From Micropterix aruncella (lineage: Eukaryota > Arthropoda > Insecta > Lepidoptera > Micropterigidae), in contig OX155976.1 of assembly GCA_944548615.1 (NCBI GenBank), positions 8,851,476 to 8,915,475 of the forward strand: a stretch of DNA of 64,000 nt, read 5' to 3'. The first letter of the stretch is position 1, and every line of letters starts with the position of its first letter. A program made the translations under genes and the position numbers. Of this stretch, positions 23,278-35,493 are shown in pieces. The notes under the pieces were generated by a model. That model made no database searches. It was given only the letters and a program-made list of their open reading frames with translations, and had not been told where the DNA came from.

Positions 23278-23870
23278 TTAAGGCGACATATCTTAAGAAC
23301 GAACATATCTTAGGAATTTTAGTTTTATGAGTTTTTTGAAAAATATAAGCATTAATTGAAAAAAGTTTCTAAGTGAATCCCTCGATAAGAAACCAATTTT
23401 AAATTTGGACTCAAAACAGTTGCTCATTGCCTTGGACATTAAGGCTTTAAACTGACTTCGAAAACTTTCAGGCGCGTTTACTCTGACAATGTAAGCGGTG
23501 AGTGTATTTTATTATAATTTCATTATATTGACTGGTTAATTTTCTAGGGCAGCACTTAGCCACATTTTTTATTTAGGTCTTAAATTAATTACAATTAATT
23601 AAAACGCGAGAGCGCTCTGAGAGTTACGCTTAATATGCTTTGACATTAACACCCTTATACCACCGATGCGTAAAGATAATTATTATGTGCTAGCGCTGCG
23701 ATTGACCGTTTAGTATGCGTCTGGTTCCCGGCGCTAGCGGACGTGGAATCTGCGCTTGACGCTTTGTCAACGCTGGATTTTTATTGGTCAAACCCTACAA
23801 AATTGACTCCGCCTATTTTTTCGGGTGTCCGCACATTTCGGATATTTTTTGAGGTCTCATGTCGCCTTAA
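23278..23870. mobile_element. MITE with TTAA target duplication (piggyBac-like)
   Basis: TTAA at 23278-23281 and 23867-23870 flank a 585-base non-coding element with inverted ends GGCGACATAT / ATGTCGCC. TTAA duplication is the hallmark of the piggyBac superfamily; the terminal sequence itself is not one I know. Two incomplete copies in the other orientation lie at 57969-58498 and 59128-59230, both keeping the same end and a TTAA. Interior contains GCGCTAGC and AATTAATTACAATTAATT motifs shared by the copies. Confidence 0.75.
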
Positions 23871-23994
23871 TTGCCTTTAAACGCTGTCCTCAAAAAAATA
23901 ATTCGTAATTGCATTGTAAAATCAGCATTTAAATTAAACACAACATTCCGTTAAATAGAGTGAGAAAAATGGAATAGACTTGAACTTGTAACTA

Positions 23995-24259
23995 TATTTT
24001 CTAAGAATACGAAGAATAAGAATAAGAATAATTTATTTCCAAAAACCCGATCTGGGTATAAAAATTACATATCTAGTGGTATTTCTACAAATCAAATTTT
24101 TCATAAAATTATAGAAAAGTCTTGAAAAAACCAATAATTCAAAAAAGACATAGACATTTAAAAATTCAATAACAAAGACATAAAAACTAGAAAAAAAAAA
24201 CAACAGAAATAATGAGAAAACATAGAGAATCAGCAATTCAATAACAAAAATATATAAAA
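23995..24259 (-). mobile_element. LINE 3' end with (TTATTC)n-type tail
   Basis: On the minus strand the stretch finishes AAATAAATTATTCTTATTC and further units (24002-24035), a tail type I associate with lepidopteran LINEs. Upstream is AT-rich UTR-like sequence; no coding part is kept. Confidence 0.4.
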
Positions 24260-24539
24260 ACTAGCTGTTGCCCGCGGCTTCGCACGCGTTAAATTTGGGT
24301 TAAGATATATACCTTTTTCCCAGTCAAGGGGTAAGTTTTTGCGTGTAATATATAAAGGTATCTAACGTCCTTCTCTGTAGGTACTCCTGTCAATATGTAC
24401 TTCATGATGATCAACTAAGTAATTAAGGCGTGAAGATGTGACGATCGCGGTGCTTGCGCTACGCATGTTATCTAGACAAATGATGAATTTATAATGAGGT
24501 TCTAGTGCCTTCTCACGTCCGGGAACCGTCGCGCGCGAC

Positions 24540-25193
24540 TTCTATTTTGATTTTTAGGGTTATTTACCCCTTCTCACCCCCTAAGTGGTTGATTTTAGAA
24601 AAATATGACACATGCATTTGCTTATTTGTTTATTACCATTTAAACCCCTTTTCGCCACATTAGGGGTTGAATGAAAAAAATACTAAATACGTATTTGCCT
24701 AAATGTTTGTTAGAGTATACAATTTCCATCTAATATCGTTTCTCCATACAAATTTTAAACCCCTTTTCACGCCGTTAGGGGCTGAATTGTGAAAAAACGC
24801 GAAAGACGTATTTAATTATTTGTTTATTAGAGTTATCCTACAAAGTTTCAAAATAAAAAGTCTAGATCTAATATCGTTTCTCCATACAAACTTAAACACC
24901 CCTTTTTACACCTTTAGGGGTGAAAATTAAAAAAAATACGAAACACATATTTGCTTAGATGGTTTTTAAAGTAATCCTACAAAGTTCATCTAATATCGTT
25001 TTTTCATACAAATTTTGAAACCCCGTTTCACCCCTTTAGGGGTTGAATTTTGAAAAAACACAAGAGACATATTTGCTTATTTGTTTATTCGAGTAATCTT
25101 ACAAAGTTTCGAATTAAAAAGTATATCTATATCGTTTTCCATACAAATTTCGAAACCCCTTTTCACCCCTTTAGCTGTGGAATTTTGAAAAAA
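24540..25193. repeat. Diverged flanking monomers of the ~136-bp satellite (left edge)
   Basis: Five to six monomers with the CCCCTTT(A)GGGG core (near 24650, 24765, 24900, 25030, 25165) that differ clearly from each other and from the array interior. Divergent edges around a homogenised centre are usual for satellites. Confidence 0.8.
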
Positions 25194-28100
25194 TATGAAA
25201 CACCTGTTTTCTTATGTGTTTATTAGAGTAATCTTACTAAGTTTCGAATTAAAAAGTACATCTATATCGTCTCTCTATAAAAATTTCGAAACCCCTTTTC
25301 ACCACTTTAGGGGTTGAATTTTGAAAAAATATGAAACACGTGTTTCCTTATTTATTTATTAGAGTGACCTTACAAAGTTTCGAAATAAAAACTCCATCTA
25401 AAATCGTTTATCCATACAAACTTTAAAACCCCGTTTTACCACTCTAAGGGCGAAATTTTGAAAAACCATGAAAGACCCATTTGTTTATTTGATTATGAGA
25501 GTAATATTACAAAGTTTTGATTTAAAAAGTATATCTATATCGTTTCTCCTTACAATTTCACCCGTTTAGGGGTTGAATTTTGAAAAACCACGAAAGACGT
25601 ATTTTCTTACTTTTTTATTAGAGTAATCCTTCCAATTTTCGAAATAAAAAGCACATCTAATGTTGTTTATTCATACAAAGTGTGGAACCCTGTTTCACCC
25701 CTTTAAGGGTAGAATAAAAAAAAAATTAAACACCTATTTTCCTATTTGTTTAATAGAGTAACCTTACAAGGTTTTGAATTAAAAAGACCATCAATAACGC
25801 TTCTTCATAATAATTTTATAACCCCTTTCCACCCCTTTAGGGGTTGAATTTTGGAAAAACCACGAAAAACGCATTTTGTTATTTTTTTATTAGAGTACCT
25901 ACTCCTACATGAATTCGAAATTAAAAGCACGTCTAATATTGTTCATTCATACAAATTTTGAAACCCCGTTTCACCCCTTTAGGGGTTGAATTTTGAAAAA
26001 ACATGAAACACCTGTTTTCTTATTTGTTTATTAGAGTAATCTTACAAAGTTTCGAACTAAAAAGTACATCTACATCGTTTCTTCATAAAAAAAATCGAAA
26101 CCCTTTTTCACCCCTTTAGGGGTTGAATTTTAAAAAAATATGAAACATTTGTTTCCATATTTATTTATTAGAGTAATCTTACAAACTTTCGAAATAAAAA
26201 GTCCATCTAAAATAGTTTATCTACACAAATTTTAAACCCCCGTATTACCCCTTTAGGGGCGGAATTTTGAAAAACCATAAAACACCTATTTGATTATTTG
26301 TTCATAAGAGTAATCTTAAAAAGTTTCGAATTAAAAAGTACATCTATATCGATTTTCCATACAAACTTTGGAACCCCTTTTCACCCCTTTAGGGGTTGAA
26401 TTTTGAAAAAATATGATACACGTCTTACCTTATTTATTTATTAGAGTAATCTTACAAAGTTCCGAAATAAAAAGCACATCTAATATTGTTCATTCATACA
26501 AATTTTGAAACCCCGTTTCACCCCTTTAGGGGTTGAATTTTGAAAAAACATGAAACACCTGTTTTCTTATGTGTTTATTAGAGTAATCTTACTAAGTTTC
26601 GAATTAAAAAGTACATCTATATCGTCTCTCTATAAAAATTTCGAAACCCCTTTTCACCACTTTAGGGGTTGAATTTTGAAAAAATATGAAACACGTGTTT
26701 CCTTATTTATTTATTAGAGTGACCTTACAAAGTTTCGAAATAAAAACTCCATCTAAAATCGTTTATCCATACAAACTTTAAAACCCCGTTTTACCACTCT
26801 AAGGGCGAAATTTTGAAAAACCATGAAAGACCCATTTGTTTATTTGATTATGAGAGTAATATTACAAAGTTTTGATTTAAAAAGTATATCTATATCGTTT
26901 CTCCTTACAATTTCACCCGTTTAGGGGTTGAATTTTGAAAAACCACGAAAGACGTATTTTCTTACTTTTTTATTAGAGTAATCCTTCCAATTTTCGAAAT
27001 AAAAAGCACATCTAATGTTGTTTATTCATACAAAGTGTGGAACCCTGTTTCACCCCTTTAAGGGTAGAATAAAAAAAAAATTAAACACCTATTTTCCTAT
27101 TTGTTTAATAGAGTAACCTTACAAGGTTTTGAATTAAAAAGACCATCAATAACGCTTCTTCATAATAATTTTATAACCCCTTTCCACCCCTTTAGGGGTT
27201 GAATTTTGGAAAAACCACGAAAAACGCATTTTGTTATTTTTTTATTAGAGTACCTACTCCTACATGAATTCGAAATTAAAAGCACGTCTAATATTGTTCA
27301 TTCATACAAATTTTGAAACCCCGTTTCACCCCTTTAGGGGTTGAATTTTGAAAAAACATGAAACACCTGTTTTCTTATTTGTTTATTAGAGTAATCTTAC
27401 AAAGTTTCGAACTAAAAAGTACATCTACATCGTTTCTTCATAAAAAAAATCGAAACCCTTTTTCACCCCTTTAGGGGTTGAATTTTAAAAAAATATGAAA
27501 CATTTGTTTCCATATTTATTTATTAGAGTAATCTTACAAACTTTCGAAATAAAAAGTCCATCTAAAATAGTTTATCTACACAAATTTTAAACCCCCGTAT
27601 TACCCCTTTAGGGGCGGAATTTTGAAAAACCATAAAACACCTATTTGATTATTTGTTCATAAGAGTAATCTTAAAAAGTTTCGAATTAAAAAGTACATCT
27701 ATATCGATTTTCCATACAAACTTTGGAACCCCTTTTCACCCCTTTAGGGGTTGAATTTTGAAAAAATATGATACACGTCTTACCTTATTTATTTATTAGA
27801 GTAATCTTACAAAGTTCCGAAATAAAAAGCACATCTAATATTGTTCATTCATACAAATTTTGAAACCCCGTTTCACCCCTTTAGGGGTTGAATTTTGAAA
27901 AAACATGAAACACCTGTTTTCTTATGTGTTTATTAGAGTAATCTTACTAAGTTTCGAATTAAAAAGTACATCTATATCGTCTCTCTATAAAAATTTCGAA
28001 ACCCCTTTTCACCACTTTAGGGGTTGAATTTTGAAAAAATATGAAACACGTGTTTCCTTATTTATTTATTAGAGTGACCTTACAAAGTTTCGAAATAAAA

Positions 28101-31100
28101 ACTCCATCTAAAATCGTTTATCCATACAAACTTTAAAACCCCGTTTTACCACTCTAAGGGCGAAATTTTGAAAAACCATGAAAGACCCATTTGTTTATTT
28201 GATTATGAGAGTAATATTACAAAGTTTTGATTTAAAAAGTATATCTATATCGTTTCTCCTTACAATTTCACCCGTTTAGGGGTTGAATTTTGAAAAACCA
28301 CGAAAGACGTATTTTCTTACTTTTTTATTAGAGTAATCCTTCCAATTTTCGAAATAAAAAGCACATCTAATGTTGTTTATTCATACAAAGTGTGGAACCC
28401 TGTTTCACCCCTTTAAGGGTAGAATAAAAAAAAAATTAAACACCTATTTTCCTATTTGTTTAATAGAGTAACCTTACAAGGTTTTGAATTAAAAAGACCA
28501 TCAATAACGCTTCTTCATAATAATTTTATAACCCCTTTCCACCCCTTTAGGGGTTGAATTTTGGAAAAACCACGAAAAACGCATTTTGTTATTTTTTTAT
28601 TAGAGTACCTACTCCTACATGAATTCGAAATTAAAAGCACGTCTAATATTGTTCATTCATACAAATTTTGAAACCCCGTTTCACCCCTTTAGGGGTTGAA
28701 TTTTGAAAAAACATGAAACACCTGTTTTCTTATTTGTTTATTAGAGTAATCTTACAAAGTTTCGAACTAAAAAGTACATCTACATCGTTTCTTCATAAAA
28801 AAAATCGAAACCCTTTTTCACCCCTTTAGGGGTTGAATTTTAAAAAAATATGAAACATTTGTTTCCATATTTATTTATTAGAGTAATCTTACAAACTTTC
28901 GAAATAAAAAGTCCATCTAAAATAGTTTATCTACACAAATTTTAAACCCCCGTATTACCCCTTTAGGGGCGGAATTTTGAAAAACCATAAAACACCTATT
29001 TGATTATTTGTTCATAAGAGTAATCTTAAAAAGTTTCGAATTAAAAAGTACATCTATATCGATTTTCCATACAAACTTTGGAACCCCTTTTCACCCCTTT
29101 AGGGGTTGAATTTTGAAAAAATATGATACACGTCTTACCTTATTTATTTATTAGAGTAATCTTACAAAGTTCCGAAATAAAAAGCACATCTAATATTGTT
29201 CATTCATACAAATTTTGAAACCCCGTTTCACCCCTTTAGGGGTTGAATTTTGAAAAAACATGAAACACCTGTTTTCTTATGTGTTTATTAGAGTAATCTT
29301 ACTAAGTTTCGAATTAAAAAGTACATCTATATCGTCTCTCTATAAAAATTTCGAAACCCCTTTTCACCACTTTAGGGGTTGAATTTTGAAAAAATATGAA
29401 ACACGTGTTTCCTTATTTATTTATTAGAGTGACCTTACAAAGTTTCGAAATAAAAACTCCATCTAAAATCGTTTATCCATACAAACTTTAAAACCCCGTT
29501 TTACCACTCTAAGGGCGAAATTTTGAAAAACCATGAAAGACCCATTTGTTTATTTGATTATGAGAGTAATATTACAAAGTTTTGATTTAAAAAGTATATC
29601 TATATCGTTTCTCCTTACAATTTCACCCGTTTAGGGGTTGAATTTTGAAAAACCACGAAAGACGTATTTTCTTACTTTTTTATTAGAGTAATCCTTCCAA
29701 TTTTCGAAATAAAAAGCACATCTAATGTTGTTTATTCATACAAAGTGTGGAACCCTGTTTCACCCCTTTAAGGGTAGAATAAAAAAAAAATTAAACACCT
29801 ATTTTCCTATTTGTTTAATAGAGTAACCTTACAAGGTTTTGAATTAAAAAGACCATCAATAACGTTTCTTCATAATAATTTTATAACCCCTTTCCACCCC
29901 TTTAGGGGTTGAATTTTGGAAAAACCACGAAAAACGCATTTTGTTATTTTTTTATTAGAGTACCTACTCCTACATGAATTCGAAATTAAAAGCACGTCTA
30001 ATATTGTTCATTCATACAAATTTTGAAACCCCGTTTCACCCCTTTAGGGGTTGAATTTTGAAAAAACATGAAACACCTGTTTTCTTATTTGTTTATTAGA
30101 GTAATCTTACAAAGTTTCGAACTAAAAAGTACATCTACATCGTTTCTTCATAAAAAAAATCGAAACCCTTTTTCACCCCTTTAGGGGTTGAATTTTAAAA
30201 AAATATGAAACATTTGTTTCCATATTTATTTATTAGAGTAATCTTACAAACTTTCGAAATAAAAAGTCCATCTAAAATAGTTTATCTACACAAATTTTAA
30301 ACCCCCGTATTACCCCTTTAGGGGCGGAATTTTGAAAAACCATAAAACACCTATTTGATTATTTGTTCATAAGAGTAATCTTAAAAAGTTTCGAATTAAA
30401 AAGTACATCTATATCGATTTTCCATACAAACTTTGGAACCCCTTTTCACCCCTTTAGGGGTTGAATTTTGAAAAAATATGATACACGTCTTACCTTATTT
30501 ATTTATTAGAGTAATCTTACAAAGTTCCGAAATAAAAAGCACATCTAATATTGTTCATTCATACAAATTTTGAAACCCCGTTTCACCCCTTTAGGGGTTG
30601 AATTTTGAAAAAACATGAAACACCTGTTTTCTTATGTGTTTATTAGAGTAATCTTACTAAGTTTCGAATTAAAAAGTACATCTATATCGTCTCTCTATAA
30701 AAATTTCGAAACCCCTTTTCACCACTTTAGGGGTTGAATTTTGAAAAAATATGAAACACGTGTTTCCTTATTTATTTATTAGAGTGACCTTACAAAGTTT
30801 CGAAATAAAAACTCCATCTAAAATCGTTTATCCATACAAACTTTAAAACCCCGTTTTACCACTCTAAGGGCGAAATTTTGAAAAACCATGAAAGACCCAT
30901 TTGTTTATTTGATTATGAGAGTAATATTACAAAGTTTTGATTTAAAAAGTATATCTATATCGTTTCTCCTTACAATTTCACCCGTTTAGGGGTTGAATTT
31001 TGAAAAACCACGAAAGACGTATTTTCTTACTTTTTTATTAGAGTAATCCTTCCAATTTTCGAAATAAAAAGCACATCTAATGTTGTTTATTCATACAAAG

Positions 31101-33496
31101 TGTGGAACCCTGTTTCACCCCTTTAAGGGTAGAATAAAAAAAAAATTAAACACCTATTTTCCTATTTGTTTAATAGAGTAACCTTACAAGGTTTTGAATT
31201 AAAAAGACCATCAATAACGTTTCTTCATAATAATTTTATAACCCCTTTCCACCCCTTTAGGGGTTGAATTTTGGAAAAACCACGAAAAACGCATTTTGTT
31301 ATTTTTTTATTAGAGTACCTACTCCTACATGAATTCGAAATTAAAAGCACGTCTAATATTGTTCATTCATACAAATTTTGAAACCCCGTTTCACCCCTTT
31401 AGGGGTTGAATTTTGAAAAAACATGAAACACCTGTTTTCTTATTTGTTTATTAGAGTAATCTTACAAAGTTTCGAACTAAAAAGTACATCTACATCGTTT
31501 CTTCATAAAAAAAATCGAAACCCTTTTTCACCCCTTTAGGGGTTGAATTTTAAAAAAATATGAAACATTTGTTTCCATATTTATTTATTAGAGTAATCTT
31601 ACAAACTTTCGAAATAAAAAGTCCATCTAAAATAGTTTATCTACACAAATTTTAAACCCCCGTATTACCCCTTTAGGGGCGGAATTTTGAAAAACCATAA
31701 AACACCTATTTGATTATTTGTTCATAAGAGTAATCTTAAAAAGTTTCGAATTAAAAAGTACATCTATATCGATTTTCCATACAAACTTTGGAACCCCTTT
31801 TCACCCCTTTAGGGGTTGAATTTTGAAAAAATATGATACACGTCTTACCTTATTTATTTATTAGAGTAATCTTACAAAGTTCCGAAATAAAAAGCACATC
31901 TAATATTGTTCATTCATACAAATTTTGAAACCCCGTTTCACCCCTTTAGGGGTTGAATTTTGAAAAAACATGAAACACCTGTTTTCTTATGTGTTTATTA
32001 GAGTAATCTTACTAAGTTTCGAATTAAAAAGTACATCTATATCGTCTCTCTATAAAAATTTCGAAACCCCTTTTCACCACTTTAGGGGTTGAATTTTGAA
32101 AAAATATGAAACACGTGTTTCCTTATTTATTTATTAGAGTGACCTTACAAAGTTTCGAAATAAAAACTCCATCTAAAATCGTTTATCCATACAAACTTTA
32201 AAACCCCGTTTTACCACTCTAAGGGCGAAATTTTGAAAAACCATGAAAGACCCATTTGTTTATTTGATTATGAGAGTAATATTACAAAGTTTTGATTTAA
32301 AAAGTATATCTATATCGTTTCTCCTTACAATTTCACCCGTTTAGGGGTTGAATTTTGAAAAACCACGAAAGACGTATTTTCTTACTTTTTTATTAGAGTA
32401 ATCCTTCCAATTTTCGAAATAAAAAGCACATCTAATGTTGTTTATTCATACAAAGTGTGGAACCCTGTTTCACCCCTTTAAGGGTAGAATAAAAAAAAAA
32501 TTAAACACCTATTTTCCTATTTGTTTAATAGAGTAACCTTACAAGGTTTTGAATTAAAAAGACCATCAATAACGTTTCTTCATAATAATTTCATAACCCC
32601 TTTCCACCCCTTTAGGGGTTGAATTTTGGAAAAACCACGAAAAACGCATTTTGTTATTTTTTTATTAGAGTACCTACTCCTACATGAATTCGAAATTAAA
32701 AGCACGTCTAATATTGTTCATTCATACAAATTTTGAAACCCCGTTTCACCCCTTTAGGGGTTGAATTTTGAAAAAACATGAAACACCTGTTTTCTTATTT
32801 GTTTATTAGAGTAATCTTACAAAGTTTCGAACTAAAAAGTACATCTACATCGTTTCTTCATAAAAAAAATCGAAACCCTTTTTCACCCCTTTAGGGGTTG
32901 AATTTTAAAAAAATATGAAACATTTGTTTCCATATTTATTTATTAGAGTAATCTTACAAACTTTCGAAATAAAAAGTCCATCTAAAATAGTTTATCTACA
33001 CAAATTTTAAACCCCCGTATTACCCCTTTAGGGGCGGAATTTTGAAAAACCATAAAACACCTATTTGATTATTTGTTCATAAGAGTAATCTTAAAAAGTT
33101 TCGAATTAAAAAGTACATCTATATCGATTTTCCATACAAACTTTGGAACCCCTTTTCACCCCTTTAGGGGTTGAATTTTGAAAAAATATGATACACGTCT
33201 TACCTTATTTATTTATTAGAGTAATCTTACAAAGTTCCGAAATAAAAAGCACATCTAATATTGTTCATTCATACAAATTTTGAAACCCCGTTTCACCCCT
33301 TTAGGGGTTGAATTTTGAAAAAACATGAAACACCTGTTTTCTTATGTGTTTATTAGAGTAATCTTACTAAGTTTCGAATTAAAAAGTACATCTATATCGT
33401 CTCTCTATAAAAATTTCGAAACCCCTTTTCACCACTTTAGGGGTTGAATTTTGAAAAAATATGAAACACGTGTTTCCTTATTTATTTATTAGAGTA
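25194..33496. repeat. Higher-order satellite: 1355-bp unit of ten ~136-bp monomers, 6.1 copies
   Basis: The unique marker ACTCTAAGGG falls at 25441, 26796, 28151, 29506, 30861 and 32216: five intervals of exactly 1355. Within one unit the core CACCCCTTTAGGGGTTGAAT or a variant appears ten times (25301, 25438, 25560, 25697, 25832, 25974, 26111, 26249, 26383, 26520), giving monomers of 122-142 bases. Copies are near identical. One base differs in a block: AACGCTTCTTC in units 1-3, AACGTTTCTTC in units 4-6; unit 6 alone has ATTTCATAACC. The core CCCCTTTAGGGG is a small palindrome. Confidence 0.95.
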
Positions 33497-33735
33497 ATCT
33501 TACAAACTTTCGAAATAAAAAGTCCATCTAAAATCGTTTGTCCATACAAATTTTAAACCCTCGGTTTTCCCCTTTAAGGGTAGAATTTTGAAAAAACATG
33601 AAACACCTATTTCCTTATTTGTTTATTAGAGTAGTCTTTCAAAGTTTCGAATTAAAAAGTACATCTATATAGGTTTTCCATACAAACTGTGAAACCCCTT
33701 TTCACCCCTTCAGGGGTTGAATTTCGAAAAATCCG
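33497..33735. repeat. Diverged flanking monomers (right edge)
   Basis: Two more monomers with altered cores (CCCCTTTAAGGGTAGAAT near 33570 and CACCCCTTCAGGGGTTGAAT near 33703) end the array. Identity with the higher-order unit stops at about 33496. Confidence 0.8.
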
Positions 33736-33894
33736 CCCTTAGTGAGCGTTTGCGTCCTAAAAGGAACCTATGTTAAAAATTTCAGCCTTCTAGGTCTAAG
33801 AGTTTAGGCTGGGCGTTGATGAGTCAGTCAATGAATGAATGAATGAATCGGAACTTCTCTCTTTATATATGAGACTAGAAGAATAGAAAGCATC

Positions 33895-34182
33895 CAAAGA
33901 GTTCTACATAAACTACATTTAATAAGGATTAAACTATCGATCAACAATCAAGAAATAGAAAAATGTATCGACTCTCCAAAGAACAAAAAATCTACTGGTC
34001 TCGATGACATACCTGTTAGTGTAATTAAAATCCATAAACGTGTACTGGCACCCTGTCTAACATATCTTTACAATTTAAGCTTTTCAGAGCGAATATTTCC
34101 AGATTGTTATAAAGTAGCCTAGATTACACCGATATATAAAAAAGGGCGATCCCACGAGCGTAGAAAATTATCGACCTCTAAG
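33895..34182 (+). pseudogene. LINE reverse transcriptase N-terminal part, with stop
   Basis: The frame reads INNQEIEKCIDSPKNKKSTG, then LDDIPVSVIKI, APCLTYLYNLSFSERIFPDC, then YKVA, a TAG, and ITPIYKKGRSHER. These are motifs 0-1 of CR1/Jockey-like reverse transcriptases ('KSTGxDxIP', 'LYNLS...FPDxxKxAxxxPIYKKG'). It breaks off before the catalytic palm, at the point where a unit of the ~205-bp satellite begins (34183). Confidence 0.75.
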
Positions 34183-34290
34183 GGCTAATAGCAATCGGTT
34201 TCCAGATATTGTTGGTAAAATTTTTCTTTGAATTGTTCCTACTGCCATTAATCAGCGTTGCAAATTATCGATAAGGTGCCCAGGAGGACT
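34183..34290 (+). repeat. Partial monomer of the ~205-bp satellite
   Basis: GGGCTAATAGCAATCGGTTT, TATTGTTGGTAAAA and CGATAAGGTGCCCAGGAGGA correspond to the middle of the monomer at 20856-22370. Here too it abuts a cut reverse transcriptase fragment. Confidence 0.65.
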
Positions 34291-34502
34291 CATATCCCAT
34301 ATCTTTTCTGAAGAATAAGAATATAGCATGCGCGCGAAAGAGACGTGCGCAGTCCACGCTGAGCAATTTTCGATCCAAGACTCTGGGATAAGAGAGTTAA
34401 AAACACAGCTCTCTATCTCTTTATCGCTTGCGTGGGATAATTTGCGATCCACGTCGCGCAGTCTTCGTTTCAATTTTCTAACTCTACTGACATTAGACGT
34501 AT
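34291..34502. other. No recognised feature
   Basis: Contains CTCTGGGATAAGAGAGTTAA and GAGCAATTTTCGATCC / GATAATTTGCGATCC, a weak local repetition. No gene supported. Confidence 0.35.
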
Positions 34503-34815
34503 GGGGCTCTCTAGAAGATCAAGCATGCTTGTCAAGCATCGCGTCGCTGGCTGACAAGGGATAGTAAACCGCAGGAATAATGCAAATATTTTTTTTCAAA
34601 TGTTTACCAAAAATGCCTAATTTTGTAGTTTATACCACGGAGTCACATTAATTAGACGTAATTGATTGATAAATGACGCGACCGCCTGGTATTAAACTAC
34701 AAAATTAGGAATTTTTAGTAAATATTTAAAAAAAATATTTGCTTGTTTCTTGCGGTTTACGATCCCTGCCCACATGCGATGCTTGACAAGCATACTTGAT
34801 CGTCTAGAGAGCCCC
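34503..34815. mobile_element. Foldback MITE, ~313 bp, PIF/Harbinger-like flanks
   Basis: Long imperfect inverted arms: GGGGCTCTCTAGAAGATCAA at the left and TTGATCGTCTAGAGAGCCCC at the right, continuing through AAGCAT.CTTGTCAAGCATCG and the AACTACAAAATTAGG segment. TAT and TAA flank the ends, which would fit a 3-bp TWA target, but one base differs. A truncated copy lies at 55275-55516. Confidence 0.7.
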
Positions 34816-34940
34816 TAACGATTTTTGTTAACGCTAGATTTTACTACCCATGAAATTGTCGTACCGGGGGCTTTAAATGAAACCGATCTTTAAGGAGTAA
34901 ACTCCAAAAAATTGGCTAAATATGCATATTTGGTACTTGG

Positions 34941-35174
34941 TTGTTCCTCGGGTACTTGCAATTCAGAATTAAATCATACATTCCTAGCTATTCAACGCGT
35001 TGTGAGAAATTCTTGATTCTCCCACTATCCAAAAGAAGGAGCATAGCCGACCTGTCCTATCTTCTAAACATTGCAAATGGAAAGGTTGACTATCCCGAGT
35101 TACTTAGACGTTTGGGCTTACGTACCCCTGCTGCGCGTCTCAGGCATCCCAACCTACTTTACGTGCCCAACTAG
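34941..35174 (+). pseudogene. LINE reverse transcriptase C-terminus fragment
   Basis: LPLSKRRSIADLSYLLNIAN, GKVDYPELLRRLGLRTPAAR and a tail RHPNLLYVPN resemble the region after the thumb of CR1/Jockey-like enzymes ('LxxRRxxADLxFLYKLxNGxIDxPxLL'). Stop at 35172-35174. It joins the AB repeat immediately downstream; no tail is visible, so it is a cut fragment. Confidence 0.6.
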
Positions 35175-35179
35175 AGTAG

Positions 35180-35493
35180 TCAACTACAACGGGCGAACCC
35201 GTCACCTCTGGAAGTTTTAACGATTAGTCGTTCTATCTTCCTGGAGTGAGCGCAGGGATAGCCAGGAGTGTTAGCCAGCGGGCTTACACTCACTCCCTTA
35301 CTTCCAATTGCGACCAGATTACTCCAGTCTCTCGATTGGTTACGAGTTCGAGGTCGCTTGCGCGATCCTCTCTTTACGAAGCGGTGAAACGGTGTATACC
35401 GAATCTATCGCGGACCACGGCATCCTTTGCCCGGCAGTTTACCAGGATCGGGTAGCCGATGGTCGTTTCAAAAGCAGTCGCCGTAAGGTCCGC
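35180..35493 (-). mobile_element. AB repeat, B part, truncated by LINE
   Basis: Reverse B part: from GTCAACTACAACGGGCGAAC (its outer end) through TTCTATCTTCCTGGAGTGAG, CCAGTCTCTCGATTGGTTAC and CGGTGAAACGGTGTATACCG to GTCGCCGTAAGGTCCGC, where the LINE at 35494 takes over. The frames across it are also open in other copies, but antisense to the element, and I do not call a protein. Confidence 0.75.

Larger units (their letters stand above)
24260..33874 (-). mobile_element. ~9.6-kb Helitron-like non-autonomous element carrying a satellite
   Basis: On the minus strand the 3' end is GCGGGCAACAGCTAGT at 24260-24275, with the GCTG..CAGC stem next to CTAGT, as in Helitron ends (CTRRT preceded by a hairpin); the small copies ending at 47910 and 48879 share it. 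The 5' end is near TCTCATATATAAAGAGAGAA (about 33874, approximate), followed by CATTCATTCATTCATTGACT and TGAAATTTTTAACATAGGTT. No frame above 60 codons exists in the interior, so there is no Rep/helicase. Nearly all of it is one tandem array. That it is one transposable unit is inference from the two conserved ends. Confidence 0.6.

Noticed and set aside
24540..33735. Regularly spaced repeats that might suggest a CRISPR array
   Set aside because: Repeats adjoin without unique spacers, monomers are ~136 bp in a 1355-bp higher-order unit, and the surrounding DNA is eukaryotic.
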